DNA of 7,746 nucleotides from Gammaproteobacteria bacterium (GCA_029882235.1 JAOULB010000090.1:1-7746); one strand, 5' to 3'; counted from the first letter of the stretch, positions 1 through 6,485 are shown. The notes: a model not told the origin generated them from the letters alone. Translations and numbers: made by a program.

Positions 1-861
1 TTTTGCCAGACGTTCGACATGCTGGATGGCGCGCAGGTCTTTGGAGTTCATGATGTAAGTGCCATGATCATCTTCCATGATCGGCATATATTCACCGGGT
101 CGGTTTTGCTCTTCGATTAAAAAGACTTTATCGGCATCGGGATGACGTTGGCGTTGATCGGACTCGGGAAAGAGTTCGGGGGTTTTTATTGCCGCCATGG
201 CATCAAAATCAATTTTCTGAATGTCGCCGCTTTCTGTTTCATCGGCCTGATGCAGGTTGTACTCCCAACGACAGGCATTGGTGCAGCTACCCTGATTGGG
301 ATCACGATGATTAAAGTAACCGGACAACAGACAACGCCCGGAATAGGCAATACACAAGGCGCCATGGACAAACACTTCTAGCTCCATGTCGGGACATTGC
401 TGGCGTACTTCTTCAACTTCATCGAGTGAAAGTTCGCGTGACAAAATAACGCGCTCAATACCAATCGACTGCCAGAATTTGACCGCGGCATAGTTGACGG
501 TATTGGCCTGCACGGAAAGATGAATGGGCACTTCGGGCCATTTTTCACGCACCATCATGATTAAACCAGGGTCAGCCATGATCAGGGCATCGGGTTTGAG
601 TTCGATCACCGGTGCCATATCGGCGAGATAGGTTTTCAGTTTGGCGTTATGCGGCAGAATATTACTGGCGACAAAGAATTTTTTACCGAGTTGATGGGCT
701 TCATTGATGCCGGTGGCGAGATTTTCGAGCTTGAAGTCATTGTTTCTGACACGCAGGCTGTAACGCGGTTGTCCGGCATAGACCGCATCGGCGCCATAGG
801 CAAAGGCATAACGCATATTTTTGATCATGCCTGCGGGGAGCAGGAGTTCCGGCGATTTCAT
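1..861 (-). CDS. trhP: TrhP/YegQ, U32 peptidase-family tRNA hydroxylation protein (partial, C-terminus outside window)
   Basis: Partial: 287 codons, with the 3' end beyond base 1; E. coli YegQ is about 450 residues. The N-terminus (PELLLPAG, then AYGADAVYAGQPRYSLRVRN) and the U32 signature EVFVHGALCIAYSGRCLLS (residues 162-180) match YegQ closely. Cysteines 170, 177, 193 and 197, the last two in GSCTNAC, fit the iron-sulfur ligand set of this group. Known of the family: with prephenate-derived chemistry, TrhP makes 5-hydroxyuridine at tRNA wobble position 34, and it is distinct from the 23S rRNA enzyme RlhA (YdcP). The many perfect YegQ blocks favour TrhP. Residues about 206-243 form a lineage-variable stretch before KVFLIEE and the conserved GTYIMNSKDLRAI. 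The start is the ATG at 861, directly before the conserved PELLLPAG; the ribosome binding site is weak (GAG about 8 bases upstream). It is divergent from rsd. Confidence 0.93.
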   Translation of the reverse strand, partial: MKSPELLLPAGMIKNMRYAFAYGADAVYAGQPRYSLRVRNNDFKLENLATGINEAHQLGKKFFVASNILPHNAKLKTYLADMAPVIELKPDALIMADPGLIMMVREKWPEVPIHLSVQANTVNYAAVKFWQSIGIERVILSRELSLDEVEEVRQQCPDMELEVFVHGALCIAYSGRCLLSGYFNHRDPNQGSCTNACRWEYNLHQADETESGDIQKIDFDAMAAIKTPELFPESDQRQRHPDADKVFLIEEQNRPGEYMPIMEDDHGTYIMNSKDLRAIQHVERLAK

Positions 862-916
862 TTGCGCATCTCAAAGTATCTGGGTCAGGTATTCTAGTTG
901 AATCGGTCTAACTTGC

Positions 917-932
917 CCATCGATGTCGATGG
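917..932. repeat. Perfect inverted repeat, operator-like, upstream of trhP
   Basis: CCATCGA and TCGATGG, two perfect 7-base arms, are separated by TG. The centre lies about 63 bases upstream of the trhP start, a usual distance for a transcription factor site or a leader hairpin. No regulator can be named. A 7-base arm pair at one given spacing is expected roughly once per two windows of this size, so chance is possible. Confidence 0.4.
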
Positions 933-1022
933 AAAAATGGTTAAAAATTGAACAATAATTTTATAAAACATCGGGTTTTGTTTTTGACATTCAAATGTAA
1001 AAATTTTGGCGCTGGTTAATAA

Positions 1023-1035
1023 TTGTTCTGAACAA
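1023..1035. repeat. Short palindrome TTGTTC-T-GAACAA between trhP and rsd
   Basis: Perfect 6-base arms around one central base. The half-site TGAACAA also occurs at 949-955 in the same gap. It does not match the E. coli LexA box (CTGT-N8-ACAG). A palindrome of this size is expected by chance in a window this long, so this is only a candidate operator. Confidence 0.25.
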
Positions 1036-1210
1036 ATTTAAGGGAAAAACGGACTGATTTCGGCTCAGAATAGTTGGATTTTTACCATTGTAAAATTATG
1101 AAAACATTTGTTTCAGCAAAACAGCAATTTAAGAAAAAAAGTAGACTCGGTCTATTTTTATGGGCTAAGCTGGCTAGTCATTTTGGCGGGAAGATCAAGT
1201 CAAAATGTGC

Positions 1211-1241
1211 TTGACAGGCTATGGCATATTAAGTGCATGAT
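1211..1241 (+). promoter_or_regulatory. Candidate sigma70 promoter of rsd
   Basis: A perfect -35 hexamer TTGACA (1211-1216) is followed 19 bases later by a poor -10, CATGAT (1236-1241). The long spacer and weak -10 make it uncertain. It is the best -35 in the gap and lies about 50 bases before the ribosome binding site of rsd. Confidence 0.35.
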
Positions 1242-1289
1242 AGGTTGTTCCATTTTTAAACAAATAATAAACGAAAAAGGGGCACTAGG

Positions 1290-1748
1290 ATGGCGACAAC
1301 ACAACCAGCTGCCGTAGATAGACGTGCAGAATCAATCAGCAAGTTAAAGACCTTGCTGGAATCTAGAACTGAAACACTTGCCTTGTTCAGTCAACTGGCA
1401 GGTATGCGACCCTATAAACCCGATCGGGAAGTTCAACTCGTACTACAGGATTTTTGTGAGGCACTTGTTGACTACACAGCCAGTGCGCACTTCCAGTTAT
1501 ATCGTTTTATTGAAGAAGATGCCGAGCGACGTACCGGTGTACGTAATATTGCAGAAACGGTTTATCCCAGTATTGCGGAGTCGACGCGTTTTATTCTCGA
1601 CTTTAATGAGAAATATGATTGCGAAGACCACTGTGACAATCTGGCTCAGCTTGATAATGATCTATCCAAACTGGGTGAAATTCTGGCGGACAGATTATCG
1701 CTTGAAGACCAGGTCATTGCTGCAATGACGAGTTCTTCGCCAGCCTGA
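1290..1748 (+). CDS. rsd: Rsd/AlgQ family anti-sigma70 regulator
   Basis: 152 residues, against 158 for E. coli Rsd. The core helix motif DFCEALVDYTASAHFQLYR (residues 54-72) matches DFCQSLVDYLSAGHFSIYE of Rsd, and LSLEDQVI (136-143) matches the conserved VLEDKLI near the C-terminus. Known of the family: Rsd binds region 4 of sigma70 in the cytoplasm, lowering the pool available to RNA polymerase in stationary phase; in Pseudomonas the homologue AlgQ affects alginate and virulence genes. The start is fixed by AAGGGG at 1277-1282, seven bases before the ATG. The protein is predicted to be all-helical, with no signal peptide. It is a single gene, convergent with the small minus-strand gene at 1786-1956, and a hairpin follows its stop. 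Confidence 0.93.
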   Translation: MATTQPAAVDRRAESISKLKTLLESRTETLALFSQLAGMRPYKPDREVQLVLQDFCEALVDYTASAHFQLYRFIEEDAERRTGVRNIAETVYPSIAESTRFILDFNEKYDCEDHCDNLAQLDNDLSKLGEILADRLSLEDQVIAAMTSSSPA

Positions 1749-1754
1749 TTATCT

Positions 1755-1788
1755 CGCTGACCATCTGGTCAGCGGCCCCCTTATTTTA
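1755..1788 (+). terminator. Hairpin after rsd, probable terminator
   Basis: A perfect 8-bp stem CGCTGACC/GGTCAGCG (1755-1762 with 1767-1774) closes an ATCT loop, seven bases after the rsd stop. The tail is CCCCC then TTATTTTAT, so the U-run is interrupted and termination may be partial. The stem also lies just past the stop codon of the convergent small gene (TAA at 1788-1786), but that strand has no U-tail. Confidence 0.6.
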
Positions 1789-1956
1789 TATTGGGAACCA
1801 TTCAGGGCCTATCGTCTTTGGAACAAGACGTAAGGGCTCTGGGTTCTCAGCATAGCCGTTATTCTCTCTCGCTTTATTCTCACCTGAAATGGCGAGTACG
1901 GCTTCCTCAAGCGATATTTCCTCGACTTCATAAATCGGCAAAATTTGCTTAAACAT
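1786..1956 (-). CDS. Small acidic protein of unknown function (56 aa)
   Basis: I do not recognise a family. It begins MFKQILPIYEVEEISLEEAV and ends with TIGPEWFPI. It has ten Glu against five Lys/Arg, so it is clearly acidic. Residues about 8-24 could form an amphipathic helix, and the second half is rich in Asn, Pro and Gly and likely unstructured. There is no signal peptide, no membrane segment and no cysteine. The ATG at 1956 is chosen because GGAGG sits seven bases upstream. An in-frame ATG at 1980 would lie almost at the predicted transcription start of the promoter at 1983-2011. The clear promoter and ribosome binding site argue for a real, independently transcribed gene. It converges on rsd. 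A RiPP-like or regulatory peptide cannot be excluded, but no modification or export genes are adjacent. Confidence 0.6.
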   Translation of the reverse strand: MFKQILPIYEVEEISLEEAVLAISGENKARENNGYAENPEPLRLVPKTIGPEWFPI

Positions 1957-1982
1957 GGCGTTTCCTCCGTTATTTGACATGT

Positions 1983-2011
1983 TATATAGCTCTTTTAAAC
2001 TAATTTATCAA
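1983..2011 (-). promoter_or_regulatory. Sigma70-type promoter of the 56-aa gene
   Basis: On the minus strand, TTGATA (2011-2006) is followed after exactly 17 bases by TATATA (1988-1983), or after 19 by TATAAC. The predicted start near 1976 leaves a leader of about 20 bases containing GGAGG, which supports the ATG at 1956. Confidence 0.6.
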
Positions 2012-2064
2012 GAGTGTGATGTAAGTTATTGATTTATAGTTGATCAATGACAATGCGCATGCAC

Positions 2065-2091
2065 AAAAAAACAGGCATATCGCCTGTTTTT
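2065..2091. terminator. Intrinsic terminator, probably bidirectional
   Basis: A stem ACAGGC/GCCTGT (2071-2076 with 2082-2087) with a five-base loop, extended by flanking A and T runs. On the minus strand it ends in seven U residues, a good terminator for the small membrane protein gene that ends at 2120. On the plus strand it ends in five, enough to block any read-through coming the other way. Confidence 0.8.
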
Positions 2092-2119
2092 CAGAGCTGA
2101 CCAGGGGCTCGCAGAATTA

Positions 2120-2278
2120 TTAACGGGATTTCAAATGATGCAGACCAGACAGTGATTTGTCTGCGCGTGCCTTTTCGATCCGCAGTTGAATATGTTCGCC
2201 ATAACTAATCTGCTTGCGCAGGTAATACGCAAGGCCAAATATAGCCAGCAGGGTCGATAGAATAGTAAATAAACTCAC
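2120..2278 (-). CDS. Small single-pass membrane protein, unknown function (52 aa)
   Basis: I do not recognise a family. With the GTG start at 2278 it begins VSLFTILSTLLAIFGLAYYL, one hydrophobic segment covering nearly the first 20 residues. RKQ and a basic, charged tail of about 30 residues follow, suggesting the C-terminus faces the cytoplasm. GTG is preferred because AGGTGG lies four bases upstream. The same frame extends to a TTG at 2329, which would give 69 residues, but that start has no ribosome binding site and would place the hairpin at 2304-2320 inside the gene. It lies 168 bases downstream of slt on the same strand and is followed by the terminator at 2065-2091. It may be co-transcribed with slt by read-through or have its own promoter. 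Confidence 0.55.
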   Translation of the reverse strand: MSLFTILSTLLAIFGLAYYLRKQISYGEHIQLRIEKARADKSLSGLHHLKSR

Positions 2279-2303
2279 GGCACCACCTAATTTTTGTTTC
2301 GGT

Positions 2304-2351
2304 CGGAATGAAGTATTCCGGCTACTCAATATGAATATCGGCTTTCCGATA
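2304..2351 (-). promoter_or_regulatory. Two-hairpin leader upstream of the 52-aa membrane protein gene
   Basis: Two perfect inverted repeats lie in tandem. TATCGG/CCGATA closes a four-base loop (2336-2351), and CGGAAT/ATTCCG closes a five-base loop (2304-2320). Both precede the AGGTGG ribosome binding site. They may be an RNA leader structure or protein-binding dyads. No known riboswitch class is recognised. Confidence 0.35.
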
Positions 2352-2446
2352 GACAGGTTTAGATTAATATTATTTTTTAAATCAAACAGATACCCTGTTC
2401 ATGCTTGAAATGTGAACAAATTGGCAATAACAGGAAAAATGTGGGA

Positions 2447-4456
2447 TTAAACGCCGGGAATGGCGATATTTTCGTCTTTTGACAGCACGGTCAGCGGATT
2501 TTTACCCAGGATAGGCATCATGCGTTTCAGCAGCGGGATCGAATCCTGGCCAAGGCGGTTTTCGTAAATGACCATGTAGGTCATGACCCGTTGCAGGTAT
2601 TCACGGGTTTCCTTGAAGGGAACCAGCTCAACCCAGACATCGGCAGGCAGTACACCCTGCTCAGGGATCCACTGTTTCACCCGGTGGTGGCCGGCGTTAT
2701 AGGCCGCCGTGGCGAGTACGGCATTGCCATCAAACTTGTCGTTGACCTTTTTCAGGTACTGCACACCAAGACGAACATTGGTTTTGATATTCAGGATATC
2801 GTTCTGACGAGGACGACGCAGTTGCATACTGCGGGCAACCTGTCGGGCCGTGCCTGGCATGAGTTGCATCAGGCCCAGAGCACCAGCGTGGGAGCGAGCA
2901 TCAGCGGTGAAGGCACTTTCCTGGCGAATAATCGCAAAGGCCCAGGCCGGATTGATGTTTGTCTTGGTAGCATGTTTGAGTACCAGTTGCTGGTGGGCAA
3001 GCGGAAAACGCATTTCCAGATCGTCCCAGTATTCAGCCTGGGCAAGTGTGACAATGGCGCGATCATGCCAGCCCATTTCATGTGCCAGACTGGCTGCCTT
3101 TAGTCGTTGTACGCCATCCATTTGTGTCAGGGCGGCGTTCCATTCGCGTCTGGCCTCAACAATGCGTTTGAGGAAGAACAGTTCGCCCGCACGTAACAGG
3201 GCAGGTTCTTCTTTCAGGCTGGCAAAATCAGTACCTGAATAGGTGAGTGGTTTATGCGCGAATTTGTAGGACAGACCGGCACGGTCAGCGGCCAGAAAAC
3301 TGTAATAGCTGCGGTCATTGGCATTGAGTAGATATAAGCCGCGAGCCTCTTCCATATGGCCGAGTGACTCCAGTGCGCGTGCACGCCAATATTGCCAGCG
3401 GACAGTATGTTGAGAATCGGAGGAGAGCTGGCCTAACCAGTCCAGGGCCGAACGCCAGTCTTTATCACGCAGGGCAGACAAGACGTAGTAATCTAATACT
3501 TTGTCATCCAGTGCGGCCGGGCCTAATTTTTTCAGCAGTTTGTCAGCATAGTCTTCATTGCGTTGTTTTAGCTTATAGACCAGCCGACGTTCAGCACGAT
3601 GACGTTCTGTGGCGGTAAATTCATATTCATCTAGCAGCTCCAGCCAGCGCTCAGCAGCTTTGATGTCATCACGTCGTGCCATACTGCGGATGCCATCGAC
3701 CAGCATCCAGCGGACGGCTGGGAGTTGTTCGTATTCGCCTAGCTCATGCACTTTGTCGACTAATTCGGGCTTGCGGCGAACCTTGGCCCACAGGTTAACC
3801 CACTTTTGATCCTGCTTGTTGAGCATGGTGCGAGCCAGGTATTTCGCCAGTCGTGGACGGCCGGCAGTCATGGTGAGACGAATACGTTCCCATACCAGCT
3901 CATTATTCAGAATGCCTGCATCACGCAGTGCCTGGAATGCATAGTTACAGCTATTAGGTAATGATTTGCCCGTGCGCCAGAGTTCCTTGCTAACGTCTAT
4001 AGCCCGGTGATCGCCAAGCTCAAACAGGGCGCGGGCATAGTTACAGCGCAGATTACTGTCATTGACCAGATAAAAGTTATCCACCAGTTCGCGCCATTTT
4101 TTCTTTCTGGCCAGACTCTTGAGCCAGGCATGGCGAAGTTTGTTTGAAAGTGGAGAATGCCGATTCACTTCCAGAAAGGTCTGGATTTCACTGGAACTGG
4201 TCTGACCCAGGCGCCGTCGGATTTCCTCGTATTCCAGATAGGGGTAGAGCGGGTAGTTTTTGAGTCGACTGGCGATGCGACGGTAGCGGGTAATTTGCCT
4301 GTTTTTAAGTGCTTTTTCAGCGGCAATATAATCTTTACGTTGTTCGGCGTAGGTGTTTTTGTCGTAGCTGAGGCTAATTGATGGCCATAGTAGACCTAGC
4401 CCCAACATTGCTGCTGGAATGATCTTGAACATCCTGTGTTGGCTGATCAGTTTCAC
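2447..4456 (-). CDS. slt: Soluble lytic murein transglycosylase (Slt70 type)
   Basis: 669 residues with the GTG start, against 645 for E. coli Slt70. Residues 1-30 look like a signal peptide: basic start, hydrophobic IIPAAMLGLGLLW, likely cut after SISLS. A long helical superhelix (about 35-490) follows, as in the doughnut domain of Slt70. The C-terminal SLT goose-lysozyme-like domain has IIRQESAF with catalytic Glu513, ALGLMQLMPGTA (526-537), AAYNAGHHR (584-592) and a final ETREYLQRVMTYMVIYENRL block. Known of the family: periplasmic cleavage of the MurNAc-GlcNAc bond with formation of 1,6-anhydroMurNAc, in wall turnover. GTG at 4456 is preferred because AGGAGG lies four bases upstream. An ATG at 4432 has no spaced ribosome binding site and would shorten the signal peptide by eight residues. 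No clear terminator follows. Confidence 0.96.
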   Translation of the reverse strand: MKLISQHRMFKIIPAAMLGLGLLWPSISLSYDKNTYAEQRKDYIAAEKALKNRQITRYRRIASRLKNYPLYPYLEYEEIRRRLGQTSSSEIQTFLEVNRHSPLSNKLRHAWLKSLARKKKWRELVDNFYLVNDSNLRCNYARALFELGDHRAIDVSKELWRTGKSLPNSCNYAFQALRDAGILNNELVWERIRLTMTAGRPRLAKYLARTMLNKQDQKWVNLWAKVRRKPELVDKVHELGEYEQLPAVRWMLVDGIRSMARRDDIKAAERWLELLDEYEFTATERHRAERRLVYKLKQRNEDYADKLLKKLGPAALDDKVLDYYVLSALRDKDWRSALDWLGQLSSDSQHTVRWQYWRARALESLGHMEEARGLYLLNANDRSYYSFLAADRAGLSYKFAHKPLTYSGTDFASLKEEPALLRAGELFFLKRIVEARREWNAALTQMDGVQRLKAASLAHEMGWHDRAIVTLAQAEYWDDLEMRFPLAHQQLVLKHATKTNINPAWAFAIIRQESAFTADARSHAGALGLMQLMPGTARQVARSMQLRRPRQNDILNIKTNVRLGVQYLKKVNDKFDGNAVLATAAYNAGHHRVKQWIPEQGVLPADVWVELVPFKETREYLQRVMTYMVIYENRLGQDSIPLLKRMMPILGKNPLTVLSKDENIAIPGV

Positions 4457-4469
4457 ATAGCCTCCTATG
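4454..4469 (-). promoter_or_regulatory. Ribosome binding site of slt inside a small inverted repeat
   Basis: On the minus strand, CATAG and CTATG (4469-4465 and 4460-4456) form perfect 5-base arms around GAGG, the core of the AGGAGG site. The first base of the GTG start codon closes the stem. The site decides the GTG start. In mRNA it would display the ribosome binding site in a tetraloop. Confidence 0.45.
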
Positions 4470-4538
4470 GCTATTAAGTATTGGTAGTCGCTATTTAACC
4501 CACTGTTTTTAATAAAAAACAAAACTAGAACGCCTGGC

Positions 4539-4567
4539 TATATACCAGTTTATCGGCCCATTGTGAC
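4539..4567 (-). promoter_or_regulatory. Candidate extended -10 promoter of slt
   Basis: On the minus strand GTCACA (4567-4562) lies 17 bases before TATATA (4544-4539), and TGG just ahead of the hexamer makes an extended -10. The predicted start leaves a leader of about 75 bases before the slt GTG. Confidence 0.45.
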
Positions 4568-4579
4568 TCAACTTAACGC

Positions 4580-4603
4580 CCGTGTTTGTGAATTCACGCA
4601 CGG
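4580..4603. repeat. Nested dyad between slt and ilvD
   Basis: A perfect 10-base palindrome GTGAATTCAC (4588-4597) is flanked by CCGTG (4580-4584) and CACGG (4599-4603), themselves complementary but off-centre by two bases. It lies upstream of both candidate divergent promoters, where a shared operator could be. No regulator can be named. Confidence 0.3.
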
Positions 4604-4607
4604 ATCC

Positions 4608-4638
4608 TTGGCTGCAGTTGACCAAGTTGTTTTATACT
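4608..4638 (+). promoter_or_regulatory. Candidate promoter of ilvD
   Basis: TATACT (4633-4638) is a good -10 hexamer. The best -35 is TTGGCT (4608-4613), with a long 19-base spacer. The predicted start near 4645 would give a leader of about 110 bases before the ilvD ATG, long enough to hold the short reading frame at 4663-4728. Confidence 0.4.
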
Positions 4639-4662
4639 GCACTCCCGGCGCAGGCTAATTCC

Positions 4663-4728
4663 ATGATTATTACGAGGACATTAATCGGCGTAGAAATTTT
4701 TGGCAAGTCATATTTACAGTTTTTTTAG
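4663..4728 (+). CDS. Possible 21-codon leader peptide upstream of ilvD
   Basis: An ATG frame with AGG (4652-4654) eight bases upstream encodes a peptide starting MIITRTLIGVEIF. Four Ile, two Leu and one Val make up a third of its 21 residues. It ends 27 bases before the ilvD start. Leader peptides rich in Ile, Val and Leu control enteric ilv operons by attenuation, which is why this is noted. Against it, no GC-rich terminator hairpin follows: the T-run at 4720-4726 is preceded only by weak AT pairing. It may be a chance frame. Confidence 0.25.
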   Translation: MIITRTLIGVEIFGKSYLQFF

Positions 4729-4755
4729 AATCTTAAACGACGGAGTATCTTCAGC

Positions 4756-6435
4756 ATGGCCGAGAAGTTAAACAAAATCAGTTCCCGTATCACCCAGCCC
4801 AAGTCACAGGGGGCATCGCAGGCCATGCTTATTGGTACAGGTCTGTCCGAGCAGGATATGGATAAGGCTGAAATCGGTATTGCCAGTGTCTGGTGGGAGG
4901 GCAACACCTGTAACATGCACCTGAATGACCTTGCGGCCAAGGTCAAAGAGGGCGTGGTTGAGGCTGATATGGTGGGGATGCGCTTCAACACTATTGGTGT
5001 TTCCGATGGTATCTCCATGGGCACCAGTGGTATGAGTTATTCGCTGCAATCACGAGAACTGATTGCGGACTCGGTTGAAACGGTCATGGGGGGGCAGTGG
5101 TACGACGGCCTGATTACGATTCCCGGTTGTGACAAAAATATGCCCGGCGTCATCATCGCCATGGGACGACTCAATCGTCCATCGCTGATGGTTTATGGCG
5201 GCACGATTAAACCCGGTCACTGGAATGGAAAAACACTCGACGTGGTTTCTGCCTTCCAGAGTTATGGTGAATATATCGCCGGTAAGATTGATGAAGCCGA
5301 ACGTCGTGGCATTGTATTAAATTCAATTCCAGGTGCTGGTGCCTGTGGCGGTATGTACACCGCGAATACTATGGCCTCAGCGATTGAAGCCATGGGCATG
5401 AGCCTGCCCTACAGCTCTGATACACCTGCCACCGATAAAGGCAAAATTGAAGAATGCCTGTTTGCCGGCAAGGCGATCCGGCATTTGCTCGAAAATGACA
5501 TTAAGCCGCGTGACATTATGACCCGCGAGGCCTTTGAAAATGCCATGGTCATCATTATGGCCACCGGTGGTTCAACCAATGCTGTGCTGCATCTGCTGGC
5601 GATGGCACGAGCTGTTGATGTGCCTTTAACAATTGATGATTTCCAGACAGTTAGCGATCGTGTGCCCTTCCTCGCCGATCTCAAACCCAGTGGTAAATAT
5701 GTGATGGAAGATTTGCATAATGTGGGTGGCATTCCGGCGGTGATGAAATATCTTCTCGGCGAAGGCCTGCTCAATGGTGATTGCCTGACGGTCACGGGTA
5801 AGACGATTGCCGAAAACCTGAAGGATCTGCCTGATCTGACGCCCGGGCAGGAAGTCTTCATGACGCTGGATAAGCCAATTAAAGAGACAGGTCATATCCA
5901 GATCCTCAAAGGCAATCTGGCACCGGGTGGCTCTGTTGCCAAAATCACCGGCAAGGAAGGTATGAAATTTACGGGGCCTGCCAAAATCTACGATTGTGAA
6001 GAAGACATGCTCGAGGCGTTGGAACAGAACAAGATTGAAAAAGGCGATGTGGTCGTTATTCGCTACGAAGGTCCGAAAGGTGGTCCCGGTATGCCGGAAA
6101 TGCTGACGCCGACCTCGGCCATTATGGGCGCTGGACTGGGCCAGGATGTGGCCATGATTACCGATGGTCGTTTCTCGGGTGGTTCGCACGGCTTTATTAT
6201 TGGTCATGTCGTGCCCGAGGCGCAGGAAGGGGGTCCACTTGCTCTGATCAAAGATGGTGATGTGATAACAATTGACGCAGATACTAAGGAATTATCGGTT
6301 GATGTGTCAGATTCTGAGTTTGAACAACGTCGCGCCGCCTGGAAAATGCCGCCATATAAGGCCTCACGCGGAACACTTTACAAATTCATCAAGAATGTGA
6401 AGAATGCTTCTGAAGGGTGTGTAACTGACGAATAA
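4756..6435 (+). CDS. ilvD: Dihydroxy-acid dehydratase, short three-cysteine class
   Basis: 559 residues, complete. It converts 2,3-dihydroxy-isovalerate and 2,3-dihydroxy-3-methylvalerate to the 2-keto acids that precede valine, leucine and isoleucine; the enzyme is cytoplasmic. Three cysteines sit in the family positions: Cys52 in NTCNMH, Cys125 in PGCDKNMPG and Cys197 in GAGACGGMYTANTMAS. Asp84 (GVSDGIS), Asp126 and Lys127 (expected carbamylated) fit the Mg site. Ser474 in TDGRFSGGSHG is the expected catalytic base. Length and cysteine pattern match the [2Fe-2S] enzymes of plants and many bacteria rather than the 616-residue E. coli enzyme. The ATG has GGAG ten bases upstream, a slightly long spacing. 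It stands alone: no ilvB, ilvC or leuA is adjacent. A sugar-acid dehydratase of the same superfamily is possible but unlikely given the motifs. Confidence 0.96.
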   Translation: MAEKLNKISSRITQPKSQGASQAMLIGTGLSEQDMDKAEIGIASVWWEGNTCNMHLNDLAAKVKEGVVEADMVGMRFNTIGVSDGISMGTSGMSYSLQSRELIADSVETVMGGQWYDGLITIPGCDKNMPGVIIAMGRLNRPSLMVYGGTIKPGHWNGKTLDVVSAFQSYGEYIAGKIDEAERRGIVLNSIPGAGACGGMYTANTMASAIEAMGMSLPYSSDTPATDKGKIEECLFAGKAIRHLLENDIKPRDIMTREAFENAMVIIMATGGSTNAVLHLLAMARAVDVPLTIDDFQTVSDRVPFLADLKPSGKYVMEDLHNVGGIPAVMKYLLGEGLLNGDCLTVTGKTIAENLKDLPDLTPGQEVFMTLDKPIKETGHIQILKGNLAPGGSVAKITGKEGMKFTGPAKIYDCEEDMLEALEQNKIEKGDVVVIRYEGPKGGPGMPEMLTPTSAIMGAGLGQDVAMITDGRFSGGSHGFIIGHVVPEAQEGGPLALIKDGDVITIDADTKELSVDVSDSEFEQRRAAWKMPPYKASRGTLYKFIKNVKNASEGCVTDE

Positions 6436-6485
6436 TTTTTCTGAGTAATTTGCTTGGGCTTATTCGCCATAAAACCATAAAAAAA

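Larger units (their letters stand above)
862..1289. other. Divergent intergenic region between trhP and rsd (428 bases)
   Basis: AT-rich, with no convincing gene. It holds a perfect 7-bp-arm inverted repeat at 917-932, a 6-bp-arm palindrome at 1023-1035, a consensus TTGACA at 1211-1216 ahead of rsd, and the rsd ribosome binding site at 1277-1282. One 38-codon plus-strand reading frame (1098-1214) is very basic but lacks a ribosome binding site. The trhP promoter should lie here on the minus strand, but I could not pick a box pair with correct spacing. Confidence 0.7.

Noticed and set aside
142..381. Plus-strand frame inside trhP
   Set aside because: The other strand carries a continuous, highly conserved TrhP sequence with all signature cysteines, so this is a shadow.
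1108..1317. 69-codon plus-strand frame overlapping the start of rsd
   Set aside because: It needs a TTG start without a ribosome binding site and overlaps rsd in another frame.
2396..2418. Inverted repeat TGTTCA-N11-TGAACA between slt and the small membrane gene, sharing a half-site with 949-955 and 1030-1035
   Set aside because: Six-base motifs are expected several times in a window of this size, the spacings differ between places, and no shared function links the genes. I do not claim a regulon.
2591..3103. 170-codon open frame on the plus strand inside slt
   Set aside because: It lies opposite the catalytic domain of Slt, matches no family, and is explained by codon bias of the real gene.
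4720..4728. T-run before ilvD as an attenuator terminator
   Set aside because: The preceding bases form only weak AT pairing with bulges; no GC-rich stem abuts the run.
5626..6207. 193-codon open frame on the minus strand inside ilvD
   Set aside because: It is antisense to the conserved IlvD coding sequence, rich in His, Arg and Phe as expected of a reverse-frame shadow, and has no ribosome binding site or recognisable domain.
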